Source: an uncultured Collinsella sp.
GTDB lineage: Bacteria > Actinomycetota > Coriobacteriia > Coriobacteriales > Coriobacteriaceae
DNA: 64,000 nt
NCBI GenBank assembly: GCA_900554325.1
Contig: USHA01000002.1
Location: 6,611 to 70,610 of the forward strand
Direction of reading: 5' to 3'
A model generated the notes under the pieces. That model did no database searches and was not told the DNA's origin. It worked only from the letters and a program-made list of their open reading frames with translations. Each line of letters starts with the position of its first letter. Positions within the stretch are counted from its first letter, which is position 1. Below are positions 8,147 through 17,050 of the stretch, in pieces. The translations under genes were made by a program, and so were the position numbers.

Positions 8147-8174
8147 AAATAGGGCGCCCCCGAAGGAGCGCCCT
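8147..8174 (-). terminator. Terminator of serS
   Basis: AGGGCGCTCC, a TTCG tetraloop and GGGGCGCCCT form a near-perfect 10-bp stem on the minus strand, followed by ATTTCG. The T-tract is weak. Confidence 0.7.
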
Positions 8175-8197
8175 TGCATATCCCCTATGCAGCCAAG

Positions 8198-9481
8198 TTA
8201 CGCGACCGGCTCGATCTTCTCGAGACCGCCCATGTAAGGACGCAGAACCTCGGGGATCGTGATGGTGCCGTCGGCGTTCTGGTAGTTCTCCAGAATGGCA
8301 GCCATGGTACGGCCAGCCGGCAGGCCGGAACCGTTAAGGGTGTGCAGGTAACGCGAGCCCTTGAAGTTCTCGGGGTCGCGGTACTTGATGTTGGCGCGGC
8401 GGGCCTGGAAGTCGCCGCAGTTGGAGCAGGAGCTGATCTCCTTGTAGGCGTTGTAGCTCGGCAGCCAGACCTCGACGTCGTAGGTCTGACGGGCAGAGAA
8501 GCCCAAGTCGCCGGTGCACAGGCTAATCACGCGATACGGAAGGCCCAGCTGCTGCAGCAGATACTCGGCCTCGGCGGTCATGCTCTCGAGCTCCTCGTCG
8601 GACTCCTCCGGCTTAGCGAACTTGACCATCTCGACCTTGTCGAACTCGTGCTGGCGGATGATGCCGCGGGTGTCGCGACCAGCGGAACCGGCTTCCTCAC
8701 GGAAGCAAGGAGTGAAGGCGGTGTAGCGGCGCGGCAGGGTGTCGGCGTCCAGAACCTCACCGGCATGCAGGTTGGTGAGCACGACCTCGGCGGTGGGGAT
8801 CAGGAAGTTGTCGCCCGAGACGTGATAGGCGTCGTCCTCGAACTTGGGCAGCTGACCCGTGCCAAACATGGTCTGACGCTTGACGACGATAGGCGGCCAC
8901 CACTCCTTAAAGCCACGGCTAATGTGCGTATCGAGGAAGAAGTTGATGAGGGCGCGCTCCAGGCGGGCGCCAGCGCCACCGAGAACGGTAAAACGGCTGC
9001 CGGAGAGCTTGTTGCCGCGCTCGAAGTCGAGGATGTCGAGGTCGGTGCCCAGATCCCAGTGCGGCTTAAAGTCGAAGTCGAACTCGCGCGGGGTGCCCCA
9101 ACGACGGCGCTCGATGTTCTCGTCCTCGTCCTTGCCGTACGGCGTGGCCTCGCAAGGAATGTTGGGCAGGTGAGCCATGAAGTCGTACTGCTCCTGCTCG
9201 AGAGCAGTACGGCGCTCGGCCAGACCGTCAATCTTCTCGTTGACGGCGCGCACGGCCTCCTTGGCGGCCTCGGCCTCGTCCTTCTTGCCCTCCTTCATCA
9301 GGGCGCCGATCTTCTTGGACTCGGCATTGCGCGTAGCCTGGAGCTCCTCGACCTCGGTGATGACGGCACGACGCTCGTCGTCGAGCTCAAAGAACTTCTC
9401 GCGATCCCAAGACGTCTGGCGGTTAGCCATGGCGACATCGATGGCATCGGGGTTCTCGCGAACAAACTTGATATCAAGCAT
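8198..9481 (-). CDS. serS: Seryl-tRNA synthetase
   Basis: This enzyme charges tRNA-Ser with serine in the cytoplasm. The 427-residue protein has the N-terminal long coiled-coil arm (residues about 27-100, rich in E/K/R/A) followed by the class II catalytic core. The class II motifs 2 and 3 are visible ([20 protein letters not shown] and [16 protein letters not shown]), and the length is typical. ATG 9481 is chosen because GGAGG sits 6 nt upstream (the frame extends to 9508) and [10 protein letters not shown] is the normal N-terminus. No T-box leader is visible in the short upstream gap. Confidence 0.97.
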   Translation of the reverse strand: MLDIKFVRENPDAIDVAMANRQTSWDREKFFELDDERRAVITEVEELQATRNAESKKIGALMKEGKKDEAEAAKEAVRAVNEKIDGLAERRTALEQEQYDFMAHLPNIPCEATPYGKDEDENIERRRWGTPREFDFDFKPHWDLGTDLDILDFERGNKLSGSRFTVLGGAGARLERALINFFLDTHISRGFKEWWPPIVVKRQTMFGTGQLPKFEDDAYHVSGDNFLIPTAEVVLTNLHAGEVLDADTLPRRYTAFTPCFREEAGSAGRDTRGIIRQHEFDKVEMVKFAKPEESDEELESMTAEAEYLLQQLGLPYRVISLCTGDLGFSARQTYDVEVWLPSYNAYKEISSCSNCGDFQARRANIKYRDPENFKGSRYLHTLNGSGLPAGRTMAAILENYQNADGTITIPEVLRPYMGGLEKIEPVA

Positions 9482-9592
9482 TAGATCCTCCGGCGATATA
9501 CATTCCATTTAGGTTGCAACCTTGTACATGTATGGGCAAGTATATACTTATGAGCGTTTACGACCCAACTCAACTACGCAAGAAGGCACCCA

Positions 9593-9748
9593 ATGGACGC
9601 AGTTTTTTCCTTTTTGTTTGGCACCCGCACCGGTTTTGCCATCCTTTTCGCCGGCGGCATCCTACTGTTTGCGATTCTTGCCTTTGTGATGGAGAAGCGC
9701 ACCCATAAGATGTATGTCGACCGCGGCCCCAAGTCCGAGGACGATTAA
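9593..9748 (+). CDS. 51-residue single-pass membrane protein
   Basis: An AGAAGG ribosome-binding site precedes ATG 9593. The 51-residue product has one strongly hydrophobic segment (residues about 13-34, FAILFAGGILLFAILAFVM). A short charged tail follows (EKRTHKMYVDRGPKSEDD), placing the C-terminus in the cytoplasm by the positive-inside rule. It sits alone between divergent serS and convergent proC, with its own -10-like region (TATACT near 9543) and a strong hairpin downstream. Frame, RBS and topology suggest a real small protein. Its function is unknown. Confidence 0.6.
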   Translation: MDAVFSFLFGTRTGFAILFAGGILLFAILAFVMEKRTHKMYVDRGPKSEDD

Positions 9749-9769
9749 GACAGCTTCTGGGACTAACCT

Positions 9770-9926
9770 GCCAAAAAGGGACAGGTTTATTTTGGTCGGT
9801 TTTATCTGGTCAAACGCAAGCGCCCCGCAACTGGAATTGAGCCAGTTGCGGGGCGCTTTTCGCTAAAAGGACAAAACCGCAGAAAATACCTGCCAAAAAT
9901 AAACCTGTCTTTTTTGGTCGGTTTTA
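9770..9926. repeat. REP-like inverted pair around a shared terminator
   Basis: A 35-bp segment at 9770-9804 (core AGGGACAGGTTTATTTT) is repeated in inverted orientation at 9892-9926. Both end with TTGGTCGGTTTTA, so each is also partly a direct repeat. Between them is a 17-bp hairpin (9818-9834 with 9842-9858) that can terminate both the small membrane-protein gene (plus) and proC (minus). The right copy runs into the proC stop codon. Confidence 0.7.
9818..9860. terminator. Bidirectional terminator between the small membrane protein and proC
   Basis: AAGCGCCCCGCAACTGG pairs perfectly with its complement after a 7-nt loop. TTTT follows on the plus strand; the minus-strand side has only GCGTTTG. 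Confidence 0.75.
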
Positions 9927-10694
9927 CTGGAGAGTTGCGTCGATTGCCTTGACCAGGGCGCTGCGCATGCCGGCGTCCTCGAGCGCAACGACGCCCTTGA
10001 TGGTGGCACCACCAGGCGAGCATACGGCATCCTTCATCGCCGCAGGATGCTGGCCAGTTGCAAGCTGCAACTTTGCCGTACCCAGCACCATCTGGCTCAC
10101 AATGCGATAGGCATCGGCACGCGGGATACCGTGCTTGACCGCCGCATCGCCCAGGGCCTCGATTGCCATGGCGACAAATGCCGGAGCGCAACCACCAACC
10201 GTGCCGCCCACAAACAGCAGGCTCGTATCGAGCTCGACCACCGCACCGAGCTTGCCAAGCAAATCAAGCACCACTGCGCTCTGCTCATCACTAAGCGTGG
10301 AAGCCTTCTCGCAAGCGATGACGCCCTCGCCCACCGAAACCGGTGTGTTGGGCACCGTCGAGATATGCGCGACGCCCGGCAGGACCTGCTCCCACTTGGC
10401 GCTGTCCCAGGTCCAGGCAACCGACAGAACGACCTTTTTGGCAAGAGCATCCTTGAGCGGGGCGAATATCTTCTCGATCATGTACGGTTTGACCGCAGCG
10501 ACCACGATATCGGATGCGGCGACAACCTCGGCGGCATCGTGGCAGGCGACCATGCCGCGCGCCTCGCAGCGCTCAACCAGTGCGTCGTAGCGACCCGCGC
10601 AGGCGCACATGTCGCTCGCAGCTACACCGGCAGCGATCCAGCCATCGGCCATAGCGCTCGCCATATTGCCAAAACCGACAAATCCAATCTTCAT
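9924..10694 (-). CDS. proC: Pyrroline-5-carboxylate reductase
   Basis: This enzyme reduces pyrroline-5-carboxylate to proline with NAD(P)H, the last step of proline synthesis. The 256-residue protein starts with a Rossmann motif (KIGFVGFGNMASAM). The conserved C-terminal dimerisation/active region is present (GSAPAF equivalent GGCAPAFVAMAIEAL, MVLGTAKL, KDAVCSPGGATIKGV). Length is near the usual 260-270. The stop codon lies inside the REP-like right arm. It stands alone. Confidence 0.95.
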   Translation of the reverse strand: MKIGFVGFGNMASAMADGWIAAGVAASDMCACAGRYDALVERCEARGMVACHDAAEVVAASDIVVAAVKPYMIEKIFAPLKDALAKKVVLSVAWTWDSAKWEQVLPGVAHISTVPNTPVSVGEGVIACEKASTLSDEQSAVVLDLLGKLGAVVELDTSLLFVGGTVGGCAPAFVAMAIEALGDAAVKHGIPRADAYRIVSQMVLGTAKLQLATGQHPAAMKDAVCSPGGATIKGVVALEDAGMRSALVKAIDATLQ

Positions 10695-10767
10695 TTCTCA
10701 TAGTCCTTTCAGACACATTCCTCAAAACGAAAGGTATTGTCCCACGCCATTGTTTCGCATTGCCGAC

Positions 10768-11238
10768 CTATTTGTGATACGGCTCGCCACGACTGATCTT
10801 GCAGGCACGGTAAATCTGCTCTAACAGCACCACACGCGCCAGGTTATGCGGCAAGGTAATGCGTCCAAAGCTGAGCATCTCGTCGGCTCGTGCGCGCACG
10901 TCATCGCTCACGCCGTCCGAACCGCCGATTACAAAGGCAATGTCGCTGCTGCCTCGCAGCATAAGATCGTCGAGCCTCGCCGAGAGCTCCTCACTCGAAC
11001 GCTCCTTGCCCTCGATAGCCAGCAGAATCACATGGGCTCTCGGCGGCAAGGCAGCAAGAATCGCCGCCCCCTCCTTGTCACGCGCGGCATCCACACCGCC
11101 CGCCTTAGCCGGGTCGATATCGGCCACCTCGCGGATATCAACCTTGGCATAGGCACCTAGGCGCTTGGTGTACTCAGCGCACGCGTCCTTCCAAAAGCGC
11201 TCCTTGAGCTTACCGACGCAAACGACAGTGTATTTCAC
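10768..11238 (-). CDS. rlmH: 23S rRNA pseudouridine-1915 N3-methyltransferase
   Basis: This small SPOUT-class methyltransferase uses S-adenosylmethionine to methylate pseudouridine 1915 in helix 69 of 23S rRNA. The 156-residue length is typical, as are the N-terminus (KYTVVCVGKLKERFW), the SAM-binding trefoil knot (AFVIGGSDGV) and the conserved C-terminus (LARVVLLEQIYRACKISRGEPYHK). It ends about 70 bp before proC and follows the SPFH gene by 6 bp, so it is probably co-transcribed with it. Confidence 0.96.
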   Translation of the reverse strand: MKYTVVCVGKLKERFWKDACAEYTKRLGAYAKVDIREVADIDPAKAGGVDAARDKEGAAILAALPPRAHVILLAIEGKERSSEELSARLDDLMLRGSSDIAFVIGGSDGVSDDVRARADEMLSFGRITLPHNLARVVLLEQIYRACKISRGEPYHK

Positions 11239-11244
11239 GCGCGT

Positions 11245-12183
11245 CTACTCCTTCGAATCGTTTTGAACTTTGCCGGCGGTCAGCATCTGCTCGAACATCG
11301 AGGCCGACTGCGAAAAGTCGCTTGGCAACACGACCGTCGAGGTTTTACCCGTGCGAGCGAACTCCGTCATCATCTCGGACCACTGCGTAAACATGAACAG
11401 TTGGTTGGCCTCGTCATTGCCGACACCCGTCTCCTGTATGATCTCGAGCGAATCTTTGATACCCAGCGCGATGGCCTTGCGCTGGTTGGCGATGCCCTCG
11501 CCCGCCTTTTCCATTGCCTCAGCCTCGGCGGTCGCCTCGGTGACGCGCTTGATGCGGTCTGCCTCAGCGAGCTCCTGTGCCGCAGCGCGCTTGCGCTGGG
11601 CGGCGTTGATGTCGTTCATGGAGTTCTCGACCTCGGTCGGCAGTGCAATCTTGGTGATGAGCGTCGACACGAGGGTGAAGCCGTAGGCGGCCATCTGCTC
11701 GGAAACGGTAGCGTTGACATCCTTGGCGATGTCAACCTTCTTGGCAAAGACCTCATCGAGTGTGTAGACGGGAATCGAAGAGCGCAGGGCGTCGGTGATG
11801 AAGTCACGCATCTGGTCGACGGGCTCCTGCAGCATGTAGTAGCTCTTGTAGATACCCGAATCTGCCGGGCCGGCGCCCATGTCATAGCTCACGTGGTACT
11901 GAGCAGAGACCTCAAGGCCGATGGTCACGTTGTCCTGGGTCTTAACGTCGATGCCAAAACCGTTTTTCATGGTGCGCAGACTCACCGTGGCGGCCTTGCG
12001 GTCGATCACGGGCACCTTCATGTGGAAGCCCGCGTTGACGATGCGGTTAAACTTGCCCAGACGCTCGATGATCACGGCATGCTGTTGTTCAACGACATAG
12101 CAGGCGTTGGGAAGCAGAAGCAACAAAATGATGATGGGAAGCAGAAGGCTCGTAAGGGCGGCAATGATACCGGACAACAGCAT
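11245..12183 (-). CDS. SPFH/band-7 (stomatin-like) membrane protein
   Basis: One N-terminal membrane segment (residues about 5-28, IIAALTSLLLPIIILLLLLP) is followed by the band-7 domain (VVEQQHAVIIERLGKFNRIVNAGFHMKVPVIDR). A long charged coiled-coil follows (AAQRKRAAAQELAEADRIKRVTEATAEAEAMEKAGEG), the typical layout of HflK/stomatin-like scaffolds that oligomerise on the inner face of the membrane. ATG 12183 is chosen over the frame start at 12204 because AGAGGAGAG precedes it. No NfeD-type partner is adjacent. The precise role is unknown. Confidence 0.9.
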   Translation of the reverse strand: MLLSGIIAALTSLLLPIIILLLLLPNACYVVEQQHAVIIERLGKFNRIVNAGFHMKVPVIDRKAATVSLRTMKNGFGIDVKTQDNVTIGLEVSAQYHVSYDMGAGPADSGIYKSYYMLQEPVDQMRDFITDALRSSIPVYTLDEVFAKKVDIAKDVNATVSEQMAAYGFTLVSTLITKIALPTEVENSMNDINAAQRKRAAAQELAEADRIKRVTEATAEAEAMEKAGEGIANQRKAIALGIKDSLEIIQETGVGNDEANQLFMFTQWSEMMTEFARTGKTSTVVLPSDFSQSASMFEQMLTAGKVQNDSKE

Positions 12184-12256
12184 GGTCTCTCCTCTGATAG
12201 GCACACGTTGGCACTAGGATACCCGCACGAAGCAGCCACGTGACATCAACAAGAGA

Positions 12257-12507
12257 CCCATAACAAAAAAGCTCCCATTGCTGGGAGCTCTTTCAATCAA
12301 TGGTGCGGGCGAAAGGACGTCCGCGTATCCGCTGCGCGGATCCGCACCGGCTTCGCCCGCCTGCCGGCGGACTCGCCAGCTCGCTAAAACCGCTCCGCGT
12401 TTTCTTTACGCTCGCTCCTTCGCAGGTTCAAGTCCCTGCGATGGGCCCATAACAAAAAAGCCCCCATTGCTGGGAGCTCTTTCATTCAATGGTGCGGGCG
12501 AAAGGAC
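12257..12507 (-). repeat. tRNA-associated repeat element behind tRNA-Leu
   Basis: Bases 12446-12507 (terminator plus the 3' end of tRNA-Leu) recur as a direct copy at 12257-12318 with only two mismatches in 62 bp, offset 189 bp. The intervening body (12319-12445) matches the body behind tRNA-Arg and starts GTCCGCGTATCCGC. On the plus strand it ends in a foldable T-arm, GCAGGTTCAAGTCCCTGC, in the opposite orientation to tRNA-Leu. Confidence 0.85.
12453..12478 (-). terminator. Terminator of tRNA-Leu
   Basis: On the minus strand GAGCTCCC, a short loop and GGGGGC form a hairpin with TTTTTTG after it. An intact second copy lies at 12263-12290, 189 bp further on. Confidence 0.8.
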
Positions 12508-12576
12508 TTGAACCTTCATGGGGTTGCCCCCATACGGACCTGAACCGTACGCGTCTGCCAATTCCGCCACGCCCGC
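12490..12576 (-). tRNA. tRNA-Leu (anticodon CAG)
   Basis: This is an 87-nt class II tRNA on the minus strand. The acceptor is GCGGGCG/CGCCCGC, the anticodon loop TTCAGGT within TACGG/CCGTA reads CAG, and the variable arm is ATGGGGGCAACCCCAT. The T-arm is AAGGTTCAAGTCCTT and CCA is encoded. It decodes CUG. Confidence 0.96.
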
Positions 12577-12619
12577 GTGCAGGAATTAGAATAACGGAGC
12601 GCCATCGCGAACGCAAGAA

Positions 12620-13537
12620 CTATTTTTGAAAAAGTTTGCAGGCATTTTCCCAAGCTGCTCGCGCGATTGCCTCAGCATCCTCGCCGGTACGATCGACACG
12701 GTCGTTGACCAGCGTGTTTGCCGTAATGGAGATCATTGCGGGCTCGCATTCAAGACCGCGGATGGGCTCCGGAGCCATATACGGGCAATCCGTCTCGAAC
12801 AAAATTCGATCGAGTGGGGTTGCCGCAAATGCCTCGCGCACATCGTCGTTGCGCTTAAAGGTAGCCGCGCCTCCATAAGCGATATAGCAGCCCAGCTCCA
12901 CAAAGCGCTCCATCGTGGCGCGGTCCTCGCCAAAACAGTGCAGCACACAACCGGCCTGGGGCACGCCCACCTCACGAAGCACGTTGTACGCATCAACGTG
13001 CGAGGTGCGCTCCCCATCCGAGTCCTCGTGACGCAGGTGCAGCTCCACCGGCACGTTACGGCACACGGCAAGCTCGAGCTGGCGCGTCATGCAGTCAATC
13101 TGCACGTTATGGGGTGCCGGCGCGATATCGTCGTCATAGTCCATGTGGTAGTCCAGGCCGATTTCGCCAATACCGGCGCATAAGGGGTCATCGAGTGCGG
13201 CAACGACCTGCGCGTGAACGTCGTCGGTATAGTCCGGCGCACCATACGGATGCACGCCGGCAAGATACTTGATCTGAGGGATATCCTGCATCGGCAGAAT
13301 TTCGCGCACGAGCCAGTCGCTATAGTCCGTCACGCTGCGTTTGTCAGCGATGGGGTCGAACATCGTCACCAACAGGTCGACGCCCGCGGCTTTGGCGCGC
13401 ACGAGCGTCTCGGGCACTTCTTTGCCCCAAAACGAAAGCAGATGCGCATGCGTGTCGGCAAGCGGCGCCAAGGGCACGGGACAAGCAACCGTCTTCTTTT
13501 TCTTGGTAAACGTCACGCGTTCGGCATTAAGCGTCAT
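12620..13537 (-). CDS. TatD-family metal-dependent hydrolase (DNase)
   Basis: The 305-residue TIM-barrel protein has the TatD metal ligands: DTHAHL (residues about 28-33), EIGLDYH, ELHLRHED, LHCFGED and LFETDCPYMAPEP. These nucleases hydrolyse DNA 3' ends, but the in vivo substrate of this member is not determined by sequence. Its start overlaps the end of rsmA by 11 bp, so the two are translationally coupled, which is a common bacterial arrangement. Confidence 0.92.
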   Translation of the reverse strand: MTLNAERVTFTKKKKTVACPVPLAPLADTHAHLLSFWGKEVPETLVRAKAAGVDLLVTMFDPIADKRSVTDYSDWLVREILPMQDIPQIKYLAGVHPYGAPDYTDDVHAQVVAALDDPLCAGIGEIGLDYHMDYDDDIAPAPHNVQIDCMTRQLELAVCRNVPVELHLRHEDSDGERTSHVDAYNVLREVGVPQAGCVLHCFGEDRATMERFVELGCYIAYGGAATFKRNDDVREAFAATPLDRILFETDCPYMAPEPIRGLECEPAMISITANTLVNDRVDRTGEDAEAIARAAWENACKLFQK

Positions 13538-14387
13538 GGATTAGCTCCTGGGCCAGGCGGACAAAGTCGGCAACATCGAGCGTCTCGGCGCGCGTGGTGG
13601 ATGCGATACCGCAAGCCTCAAAGGCGGCATCGAGCACGTCCTTGGCAAAGCCGTTGGCGCTCATGGAGTTGCGAATGGTCTTGCGACGCTGAGCAAATGC
13701 AGCATCAATCACGCGGGCCACAAACTCGCGGTCGAGTCCTTCGGGCACCACGCCGTCAACACGGTCGATACGCACGACGGCCGAGTCCACGTGCGGCGCC
13801 GGCATAAAGCAACGCGGCGGCACCTCAAAGCGACCCGTCACCTGCGCATACAGGCCGAGCTTTGCCGTATAGCCGCCATAGGTCTTGTTGCCCGGCACTG
13901 CGGCAATGCGATCGGCAACCTCCTTTTGCACCATGACGACGGCACGCTTGAGCGCGGGCATCGTCTGGAAGAACTGCAAGATGATTGTCGCCGCCACGTT
14001 ATAGGGCAAGTTCGCGACAAATACCGTCGGCTCACCGCCGGCGGCCTGCTCAATCTGCTCCGGGCCCACCTTAAGCGCGTCGCCCATGATAAAGCGGAAG
14101 TTGGCGTAGTCGGCGGCGTGAGCATCGAGCACCGGCTCGAGCTCGGGATCGGCCTCGATCGACGTGACGCACGCCGCCTCCTGCAACAGCGCAAGCGTGA
14201 GCGTACCAACGCCCGGACCAACCTCGAGCACGCGCTCATCGCCTGCAAGCTCGGCAAGCTCGCAAATGCGCTCAATTACATGGTTGTCGATCAGGAAGTT
14301 CTGGCCCAGGCGATGCTTGGTCGCAAGGCCAAACTCCTCCAGCAGCTCCCTGGTGGCCGTGGGGTTTGCCAAAGGCGAAGTTGTCAT
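13527..14387 (-). CDS. rsmA: 16S rRNA A1518/A1519 dimethyltransferase
   Basis: KsgA/RsmA dimethylates two adjacent adenines near the 3' end of 16S rRNA late in small-subunit assembly. The 286-residue protein shows KHRLGQNFLID, the SAM-binding EVGPGVGTLTLALL, the motif IV NLPYN, and the C-terminal RRKTIRNSM typical of the family. It is the first gene of an operon with the TatD-family gene and lies downstream of the metG terminator. Confidence 0.97.
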   Translation of the reverse strand: MTTSPLANPTATRELLEEFGLATKHRLGQNFLIDNHVIERICELAELAGDERVLEVGPGVGTLTLALLQEAACVTSIEADPELEPVLDAHAADYANFRFIMGDALKVGPEQIEQAAGGEPTVFVANLPYNVAATIILQFFQTMPALKRAVVMVQKEVADRIAAVPGNKTYGGYTAKLGLYAQVTGRFEVPPRCFMPAPHVDSAVVRIDRVDGVVPEGLDREFVARVIDAAFAQRRKTIRNSMSANGFAKDVLDAAFEACGIASTTRAETLDVADFVRLAQELIHDA

Positions 14388-14423
14388 GGTTGCCTCCTTA
14401 GCATGATGGCGGCGTCTTGAAAC

Positions 14424-14455
14424 AAAAGGGCATGGACCGTGGCGGCCATGCCCTT
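14424..14455 (-). terminator. Terminator of metG
   Basis: AAGGGCATGG and CCATGCCCTT pair on the minus strand around an 8-nt loop, followed by TTGTTTC, between the metG stop and the rsmA start. Confidence 0.75.
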
Positions 14456-14494
14456 ACAGCTAAACAGCAAATTGCCGATATGGCGCGCTGCGTC

Positions 14495-16096
14495 TTAGCC
14501 CAGACGCGGGAACAGCGGATCGCCCTTCTCGACGGGCTGACCACCAGCAAGCAGGCCCCAAGCGCAAATGCCCTTGAGGTCGTCGCTCGCGGCCTCGTCC
14601 TCGCAGGACAGGCGGCGCAGAGCCTCGGCAGAAGTCTGGGGCATGAGCGGCATCAGCAGGTGAGCGGCAATGCGGATGGCCTCGAGCAGGTTGTAGATCA
14701 CAAACGCCAGCTCGTCAGCCTTGGCCTCGTCCTTGGCAAGTGCCCAAGGCTCGGAGTCCTCGATGTAGTGGTTGGCGGCGTGGATGAGCTCCATGACCTC
14801 GTCCTTGGCTCCACCGTAATCGAGCACGTCCATCTTGGCCATGTAGCGCTCGACCAAACCGTCGGCAATCTTTGCCAGCGGGTTGTCGAACGCATCGAAC
14901 GACGCGGGCTTGGCGGGCGCGCAACCGTCAAAGTACTTGCCGCTCATGTTGAGCGAACGCGAGATAAGGTTGCCCCAGCTGTTGGCCAGGTCGGCGTTGT
15001 AGACCTGCTCCATGCGATCGAAGCTGATGGCACCGTCGGTGCCGGGGACGACGTCGGTCATGAAGTAGTAGCGATAGCCCTCAACGCCCAACATGTCGAT
15101 AACGTCCTGCGGAGCGATAGCGTTGCCACGGCTCTTGGACATCTTCTCGGCCTTGCCAGTCTCGGCATTGCGCACGGTCAGGAAGCCGTGGGCAAAGACG
15201 TGCTCGGGCAGAGCCTCGCCGATGGCCATGAGCATGGCGGGCCAAATGACGCAGTGGAAGCGGATGATGTCCTTACCCACGATGTGGAACTGCGCGGGCC
15301 AGCGATAGGCCAGCTCGGCACGCGCCTCGTCGGTGTCGACACCGTAGCCGACGGCCGTCATATAGTTGAGCAGCGCATCGAACCACACGTAGGTCACGTG
15401 ACCCTCGTCAAACGGGACCTGAATGCCCCAGTCAAAGCTCGTGCGGCTCACGGAAAGGTCGTTAAGGCCGCCCTCGACAAAGCTGCGCACCTCGTTCATG
15501 CGGAACGCGGGCTCGACAAAGTCGGGGTGCTCGTCATAAAGCTTGAGCAGCTTGTCCTGGAAGGCGGAAAGCTTAAAGAAGTAGGACTCCTCCTGCACGC
15601 GCTCAAGCGGACGGTGGCAGTCGGGGCACAGGTGCTGGCCGACGCTGCCGTACTCCTCGTCGCCCTTCTGGACCTGCGTATCGGTAAAGTAGGTCTCGTC
15701 AGGCACGCAATACCAGCCGTCGTAGCTGCCCTTATACAGGTAGCCGGACTCCTTCATGCGCTCCCACAGGTACTGCACGGCATGATGCTGGCGCGGCTCG
15801 GTGGTGCGGATGAAGTCGTCGTTGGAAATCTCGAGCTTGCTCCAAAGCTCTTTGAAGTGCGGAGCCTGGCTGTCGGTCCACTCCTGCGGCGTCATGCCAT
15901 GCTTGGCTGCGGCCTCGGCGACCTTCTCGCCGTGCTCGTCCATGCCGGTCAGGAACTTGACGTTATAGCCGGCGGAGCGACGATAGCGAGCCTGAACATC
16001 GGCGATGATGGTGGAATAAGCCGTGCCCAGGTGCGGATCGGCGTTGACGTAGTAGATGGGCGTCGTGATAAAGAACGAAGGCTTGCTTTGATCCAT
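14495..16096 (-). CDS. metG: Methionyl-tRNA synthetase
   Basis: This class I synthetase charges tRNA-Met. The 533-residue protein has the HIGH-type signature PHLGTAYS (residues about 21-28), the zinc-knuckle region with CPDC, the KMSKSRGN loop for ATP, and the anticodon-binding helical domain. It lacks the C-terminal tRNA-binding (EMAP-like) domain found in longer forms. It lies 69 bp downstream of rsmI on the same strand and ends at a good terminator. Confidence 0.96.
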   Translation of the reverse strand: MDQSKPSFFITTPIYYVNADPHLGTAYSTIIADVQARYRRSAGYNVKFLTGMDEHGEKVAEAAAKHGMTPQEWTDSQAPHFKELWSKLEISNDDFIRTTEPRQHHAVQYLWERMKESGYLYKGSYDGWYCVPDETYFTDTQVQKGDEEYGSVGQHLCPDCHRPLERVQEESYFFKLSAFQDKLLKLYDEHPDFVEPAFRMNEVRSFVEGGLNDLSVSRTSFDWGIQVPFDEGHVTYVWFDALLNYMTAVGYGVDTDEARAELAYRWPAQFHIVGKDIIRFHCVIWPAMLMAIGEALPEHVFAHGFLTVRNAETGKAEKMSKSRGNAIAPQDVIDMLGVEGYRYYFMTDVVPGTDGAISFDRMEQVYNADLANSWGNLISRSLNMSGKYFDGCAPAKPASFDAFDNPLAKIADGLVERYMAKMDVLDYGGAKDEVMELIHAANHYIEDSEPWALAKDEAKADELAFVIYNLLEAIRIAAHLLMPLMPQTSAEALRRLSCEDEAASDDLKGICAWGLLAGGQPVEKGDPLFPRLG

Positions 16097-16165
16097 GGGG
16101 TTTGTCCTCCAGAAAAACGTTGCATACAGGGGATGATTCTAGCGCAAGGGCTGGATATCCTCCAT

Positions 16166-17044
16166 CTATTGCATATCGAGCACCATGGCATAGACATCGC
16201 GCTTGCGGCGCGAATACTTCTGAGACAGGCGCTTGGCCACCGCAGACGCGGGCTCCCCCTCCTCGAGCGCGGCGCGGATATCCTCGCGCAGGGCCTCGTC
16301 GGGATCCGCTGCCGCGGCGCCAACCGGCACGATACCGGCCTCCTCATCCTCGCTCGGCGGCGCGATGACCAGCGCAATCTCGCCCTTCACCTCGCCGCGA
16401 GCACGCAGCTCCTCGGCGAGCTGGGCAGCGGGCCCGCGCAAGACTTCCTCGTGCAGCTTGGTGAGCTCGCGGCAGACGGCAACCTCACGCTGGGGAAAAA
16501 CCTCTGCCACGGCCTCGAGCGTCGCCACGATGCGATGTGGAGACTCGTAGAAGATGAGTGCGCCGGGAACCACGGCAAGGCGCTGCAAACGACGCACGCG
16601 GTCGCCGTGCTTTCGGCCCAAAAAGCCCTCAAAGAAAAAATGCTCACAGGGAATGCCGGACGAAACGAGCGCCGTGACGCAAGCGGAGGGCCCGGGAATA
16701 ACTTCGACGGGCACATCGGCCTCACGTGCCGCCTCGACCAGCGCCTGGCCGGGATCGGACACGCTCGGCATGCCGGCGTCCGAGGCAAAGGCGAGGGTCT
16801 CCCCCGCCAGCAGACGGTCGACCAGGCCGGCGGCGCGGCTGGCGATCACATTCTCGTCGCAACGGACAAGCGGCTTGGAAATGCCCAGGTGCATCAGCAG
16901 CTTTGACGTCACACGCGTGTCTTCGCAGCAGATGACATCGGCGGCGGCAAAGGCCTCGCCAACGCGCGGGGACAGGTCGCCCAAGTTGCCGATGGGCGTG
17001 CCGACCACATAGAGTTTGCCCGTATGGGCGCTGTTTTGCGTCAT
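16166..17044 (-). CDS. rsmI: 16S rRNA cytidine-1402 2'-O-methyltransferase
   Basis: RsmI methylates the ribose of C1402 in 16S rRNA using SAM. The 292-residue tetrapyrrole-methylase-fold protein has GKLYVVGTPIGNLGDLSPR, the CEDTRVTSKLL segment, the DAGMPSVSDPG loop and the PGPSACVTALVSSG motif. All are diagnostic for the family. It starts 6 bp after the GH5 gene and precedes metG. Confidence 0.96.
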   Translation of the reverse strand: MTQNSAHTGKLYVVGTPIGNLGDLSPRVGEAFAAADVICCEDTRVTSKLLMHLGISKPLVRCDENVIASRAAGLVDRLLAGETLAFASDAGMPSVSDPGQALVEAAREADVPVEVIPGPSACVTALVSSGIPCEHFFFEGFLGRKHGDRVRRLQRLAVVPGALIFYESPHRIVATLEAVAEVFPQREVAVCRELTKLHEEVLRGPAAQLAEELRARGEVKGEIALVIAPPSEDEEAGIVPVGAAAADPDEALREDIRAALEEGEPASAVAKRLSQKYSRRKRDVYAMVLDMQ

Positions 17045-17050
17045 ATCAAC

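Noticed and set aside
9514..9708. 64-codon plus-strand frame
   Set aside because: It overlaps the better-supported 51-residue membrane-protein frame, has no RBS and a non-protein-like composition.
12278..12511. 77-codon frame in the tRNA-Leu repeat element
   Set aside because: It runs through a duplicated tRNA end and terminator, so it is not a protein gene.
14417..16906. 829-codon open frame on the plus strand
   Set aside because: It is exactly antisense to metG and rsmI, both certain by motif. Its product is low-complexity (A/G/L/H/R-rich), as expected for the complement of GC-rich codons.
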